Shown here: one piece after another, positions 60,019-64,000 of the stretch
How the letters are laid out: each line of letters begins with the position of its first letter
How positions within the stretch are numbered: position 1 is the stretch's first letter
Source: Cymbidium sinense
Taxonomy: Eukaryota > Streptophyta > Magnoliopsida > Asparagales > Orchidaceae
Length of the DNA: 64,000 bases
Assembly: GCA_021442155.1 (NCBI GenBank)
Contig: CM038214.1
Coordinates: forward strand, 51,988,514 to 52,052,513
Direction of reading: 5' to 3'
Notes under the pieces: generated by a model
The model's database searches: none
Seen by the model: only the letters and a program-made list of their open reading frames with translations
What the model was told of the DNA's origin: nothing
Made by a program: the position numbers and the translations under genes

Positions 60019-60904
60019 AAATTAAATAAAAAATAAATAAAAATCTAAACCTAAAAAATAAACCTAAAAATTAATAAAAATTAAAACCTAAACCCAAAAC
60101 TAAAAAAAACCCTAAAACTAAAATAAACAAAATAAACTAAACTAAACTAAAATAATTAAAACCTAATCCTAAACCTAAAATAAACAAAACCTAAACCCTA
60201 AACTAAAATAAAATAAACTAAACTAAAATAAACCTAAACCTAAACCAAAACAAAACCAAAAAATAAACCTAAAATAAAGACCTAAACTTAAACCTAAAAA
60301 ATAAAATAAAAACCTAAACCTATTCCAAAAAATAAAAAATAAAACCTAAACCCAAAAAGATGAAATAAAAATAAAAATCAACTAAAAACTAAACCAAAAC
60401 CTAAAAAATAAATATAAATAAAAAAACCTAAACTAAAATAAAAAAAATTAAAATAAATGAACTAAAATAAAAAAATAGAAAAATAAACATAAATAAAAAT
60501 AAAAAATAAAATAAACTCAAAGAAATAAAAAGTAAATTAAATAAACCTAAATAAAAATAAAAAATAAAATAAACTCAAATAAATAAAAAATAAACTAAAT
60601 AAACCTAAACCTACAAGTTTACTTAATTTTAAAAAAAAAAACCTAAACCCTAAATCCTATACCCTAAGCCCTAAAACCAACCCTAAACCCTAAACCTACA
60701 ACCCTAAACCTACAACCTTAAATCCTAAACCCTAAAACCATAAACTCTAAACCCTAAACCCTAAACCCTAAACCCTAAACCCTAAACCCTAAAATCCTAA
60801 ACTCTAAACCCTAAATCATAAACCCTAAACCAAAAAACCAACAACCCTAATCCCTAAACCTCAAACCCTAAACAATAAACTAACCCTAAACCAAAAAGCA
60901 TAAG
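60019..60904. repeat. Telomere-like DNA with AT-rich block and junction
   Basis: AT-rich AAATAAA/AAACCTA DNA to 60599, junction J, then CCCTAAA-rich DNA with one of the longest clean runs (about 60751-60793, six units). Confidence 0.9.
60600..60630. repeat. Junction word J
   Basis: AAACCTAAACCTACAAG followed by TTTACTTAATTTT, about 305 bp before the GRP fragment at 60905. Confidence 0.8.
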
Positions 60905-61363
60905 AATCAAAAAAACCTTGACGGTAGGAACATCACCATCAACTATGCCTAATCTAGATTTGTTGGTGGAGGTGAAGGCGAAGGCAATGGTTATCATAGT
61001 GGTGGTGGGGGATCTGGAGGTGCTGGTGAATATGGAGGTGGTGGTTGGAGCAGTGGTGCTCATGGAGGTGAGAGGAGCGATAGAAGTTATAGCCATGGGG
61101 GTGGCAGAAGGAGAGATCGGGAATATGATGGTGGATCCCACTACCGAGGGGGTTGGTTACAGGAGAAATCAAGAACAATCGATCCGATCACTAACTTTCT
61201 TTACAGAGATAGTTCTACTTATCTTAGGGTTATGATTTTCTCTATGGGTGCTCATTTTTTATCCATGTCGTCCCTTATGTCTTCGAAAACTTGGGGTGCT
61301 ACTTGGTTGATGAAATTGAAAAGAAGAAATGTTGAATCTGAATTTGTTCTCTATTACAAAAAA
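60905..61363 (+). pseudogene. GRP fragment 16: GR-RBP relic (leader type II)
   Basis: The frame starts NQKNLDGRNITINYA then TAA, followed by a long uninterrupted Gly-rich part (FVGGGEGEGNGYHSGGGG, GGAGEYGGGGWSSGAHGG). The C-terminal RGRGGSDGNWRN part is mostly deleted (CCGAGGGGGTTGGTTACAGG junction), so the normal stop is lost. The 3' UTR is complete to CTATTACAAAAAA. Neighbours match fragment 15: J about 305 bp before, element Z about 280 bp after. Confidence 0.85.
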
Positions 61364-61640
61364 TCCTTAAACCCTTAGCCCTAAGCCCTAAACTAAAACT
61401 TAAACCCTAAACCTTAAATGTAAACTATAAACCCTAAACCCTAAATACTAAACCATAAACCCTAAAAACCTAAACCCTAAACAATAAACCCTAAACCCTA
61501 AATCCTAAACCCTAAACCAAAACCCTAAATCCTAAACCCTAAAACCATAAACCCCAAACCCTATAACCGACAACTTTAAACCCTAAACCCTAAACTAGTA
61601 CTAAACCCTAAACCCTAAATTATCCCTAAACCCTAAACCT
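61364..61640. repeat. CCCTAAA-rich telomere-like DNA before Z copy 2
   Basis: CCCTAAA units with ATAAACC variants, parallel to 47340-47691. Confidence 0.9.
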
Positions 61641-62060
61641 TGAATAAAGATGTCATCAAGAGTAGATCTAAAGATTGACCTAATCCTAACATAGTTATGG
61701 TAGCTAAAGAAAATACCTTCAAGAGACTTTCCATTGATTATTAAAGATTTGAATACCCTAAACCCTAACCCTAAATCACATTATAATACCATATATTACA
61801 TTATAATCTAGAATCATATATTTGAGCATGTAGTGATGTGTTTTTAGATGTTATAAGATGTTTTGAAATGTTTTAGTATATTATGGTATTGTACTCTAGT
61901 CTATATTAATATAAATCATAAAAATATTGATTTAATAAATCATATCATGAAATTTGTTAAATTTGAAGTGGGAATTAGGTTGTAGTACCAAAGGTGTGCT
62001 ATGCCACTTGTAGTCTAAAAAGTTAGATTTTATGTTCAAAAGAAATATTATATGTTATAG
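61641..62060. repeat. Element Z, copy 2 (truncated)
   Basis: It matches 47692-48112 closely (AATAAAGATGTCAT, GACCTAATCCTAACATAG, TTGAGCATGTAGTGAT, CCAAAGGTGTGCTATGCCAC) and then breaks off into AAACCTAAACCTAAA DNA at about 62060. Confidence 0.85.
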
Positions 62061-64000
62061 CTAAACCTAAACCTAAATAAAAATAAAATAAAATAAAATA
62101 AAAACCTACTCTAAAACCCAAACCCAAACCTAAAAATAAAATAAATTTAAAAATAAAATTAAACTAAAATAAAATAAATAATAACCTAAACTAAATTTAA
62201 AAAAAATAAAATAAACTTATGAATAAAAAACCTAAATAAAATAAAATCTAAATGTAAAATAATATTAAAATAAACTTAAAATAAAATAATACAAAAACTA
62301 AATAAAAACCTAAACCTAAAAAATAAACCTAAAAATAAAAAATAAAAATAAATAAAAAATAAAACTTAAACCCTAAACTAAAAAAAAAGCCTAAAATCAA
62401 AATAAAATAAACTTAAAATAAAATAAACCTAAACCTAAATTAAAATAAACTAAACTAAATTAAATAAAATGTTAACCTAAACCTAAAATAAACTGAACCT
62501 AAACCTAACCCTAAACTAAATAAAATAAAATAACCTAAAAATAAACCTAAACCTAAACTAAAAAATAAAACCTAAAAATAAACCTAAAATAAAAACCTAA
62601 AACCTAAACCTAATAAAGTAAAATAAAAACCTAAACCTAAACCTAAAAATAAAAAATAAAAATGAAACCTAAAAAATAAAATAAAAATAAAAGTCAACTA
62701 AAAAGTAAAACTAAACCTAAACCTAAACCTAAAAAATAAACTAAAATAAAAAACCTAAACTTAATTAAATAAACCTAAAATAAAAAAAACCCTAACCCTA
62801 AACCCTAAACTCAAAACCCTAAACCCTAAACCCTAAACTCTAAAACCCTAAACACTAAACCCTAAACCCTAAACCATAAACTCTAAAACTTACAACCCTA
62901 AACCCTAAACGCTAAACCTCAAACACTCAACCCTAAACCCTAAACCTAAACCTAAACCTAAATAACATAGTAAAAATAAAGTAAAATAAAAACCTAAACT
63001 AAAACCTAAACCTAAACCTAAACCTAAACCTAAACCTAAAACTAAACCTAAACCTAAACCTAAACCTAAAAAAGAAAATAAAATAAATAAATAAAAACTT
63101 TAAGTAAACTAACAAATAAAACAAACATAAAAATAAAAAATCTAAATAAAATAAAAACTAAATGTAAAATAAAAATAAAATAAATGAAAAATAAAATAAA
63201 ATAAAAACTAATTTAAAACCTTAACCTAAAAGATAAACCTAAAAATAAAACATAAACTAAACTAAATTAAACTAAAATAAATAAAAATAAAACCTAAACC
63301 TAAAATAAACTAAACCTATACCCTAAACTAAATAAAATAAAATAAATTAAAAATAAACCTAAACCTAAACTAAAAAATAATACTTAAAAGTAGACCTAAA
63401 ATAAAAACCTAAAACTTAAACCTAAAAAATTAATATAAAAATAAAACTAAACAAAAAAATAAAACTATACCAAAACCTAAGCTTAAAAGATTAACTAAAA
63501 TAAATAAATTAAACTAAATAAAAATAATAATAAACCTAAATAAAAATAAGAAATAAACCTAAAAACATAAACCTAAACTAAATAAAACATAAAAATTAAA
63601 TAAATAAAAAAACTTAAACTTAAATAAAATAAAATAAAATAAAAACAAAACCTAAACTAAAACCTAAACCTATACCTAAACCTAAAAAGAAACTAAACTA
63701 AAATAAATAATAGCCTAAACCAAACTAATAAATAAAATAAACCTAATAATAAAAACATTAATGAAATAAAAGCTAAATGTAAAATAAAAATAAAATTAAA
63801 TTAAAATAAACCTAAAATAAAGACTAAATAAAAACCTAAACCTAAAAAATAAACCTAAAAATAAAATAAACCTAAACCCTAAACCTAAAACCCTAAACCC
63901 TAAACCCTAAAAACCTAAAAACCAAAACCTAAACTAAATAAGACCTGAAAATAAAATAAATAAATAAAGCTAAAACTAAATAAAATAAAATAAAATAAAA
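62061..64000. repeat. Degenerate interstitial telomere-like DNA, last block
   Basis: AT-rich (62061-62780), a CCCTAAA-rich island (62790-62960), a short CCTAAA run (63000-63070), AT-rich (63070-63860), a small CCCTAAA island (63865-63930), then AT-rich to the window edge. No GRP fragment and no clear J word. No genes were seen. Confidence 0.9.

Noticed and set aside
59440..60020. Two + strand frames of 66 and 73 codons
   Set aside because: They are antisense to the Tat gag core, which has recognisable domain order on the - strand.
7035..64000. A true chromosome end
   Set aside because: The telomere-like units are too degenerate, are interrupted by elements and lie on both sides of non-telomeric DNA. 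They look interstitial or subtelomeric; the real end is not visible.

Overview
The window looks like nuclear DNA of a seed plant. The reasons are plant-type telomere-like repeats (CCCTAAA on the + strand, i.e. TTTAGGG on the - strand), decayed Tat-lineage Ty3/Gypsy retrotransposon fragments, an RTE-type plant LINE, and repeated fragments of a plant glycine-rich RNA-binding protein gene. I cannot name the species. No intact gene, rRNA, tRNA or CRISPR array was found, and almost every long reading frame here is a by-product of low-complexity sequence. The region looks like an old interstitial or subtelomeric telomere-repeat territory.

Layout. 1-6969: a decayed Tat-type pol fragment on the - strand (integrase start, RNase H/RT, linker, protease end) joined to a long non-coding repeat called X here (copy A). 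6970-26285: degenerate telomere-like DNA carrying glycine-rich protein (GRP) fragments and three RTE-type LINE fragments. 26286-32741: a second pol+X copy (B), same orientation. 32742-47691: the densest part, with eleven GRP fragments in telomere-like DNA, including a tandem duplication of about 3.7 kb. 47692-49320: an AT-rich sequence with degenerate repeats of about 360 bp (Z). 49321-51794: another repeat family (Y) with a 415-bp direct repeat. 51795-57690: the third X copy (C), followed by a Tat gag-protease fragment on the - strand to 60018. 60019-64000: telomere-like DNA again, with one more GRP fragment and a second, truncated Z copy.

The most notable element is a composite higher-order repeat. 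An AT-rich AAATAAA/AAACCTA block leads to a conserved junction word (core GGTTTACTTAATTT). About 300 bp of CCCTAAA-rich DNA follows, then a fragment of about 470 bp holding the end of a GR-RBP coding region (end of the RRM plus the Gly-rich tail) with its 3' UTR and an A-rich end, then more CCCTAAA-rich DNA. Fifteen GRP fragments share the same 5' breakpoint and orientation, and a sixteenth is only a 3'-UTR stub. Two keep an open reading frame (14473-14739 and 41452-41733) but have no start codon in frame. The shared breakpoint argues for one founding event (a 5'-truncated retrocopy or a captured 3' exon) followed by amplification together with the surrounding telomere-like DNA.

The retroelement parts complement each other. 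Copies A and B carry the pol side of a Tat element ending inside the protease and then enter X. Copy C leaves X and enters the protease start and gag. This suggests X once sat inside the protease region of a Tat element.
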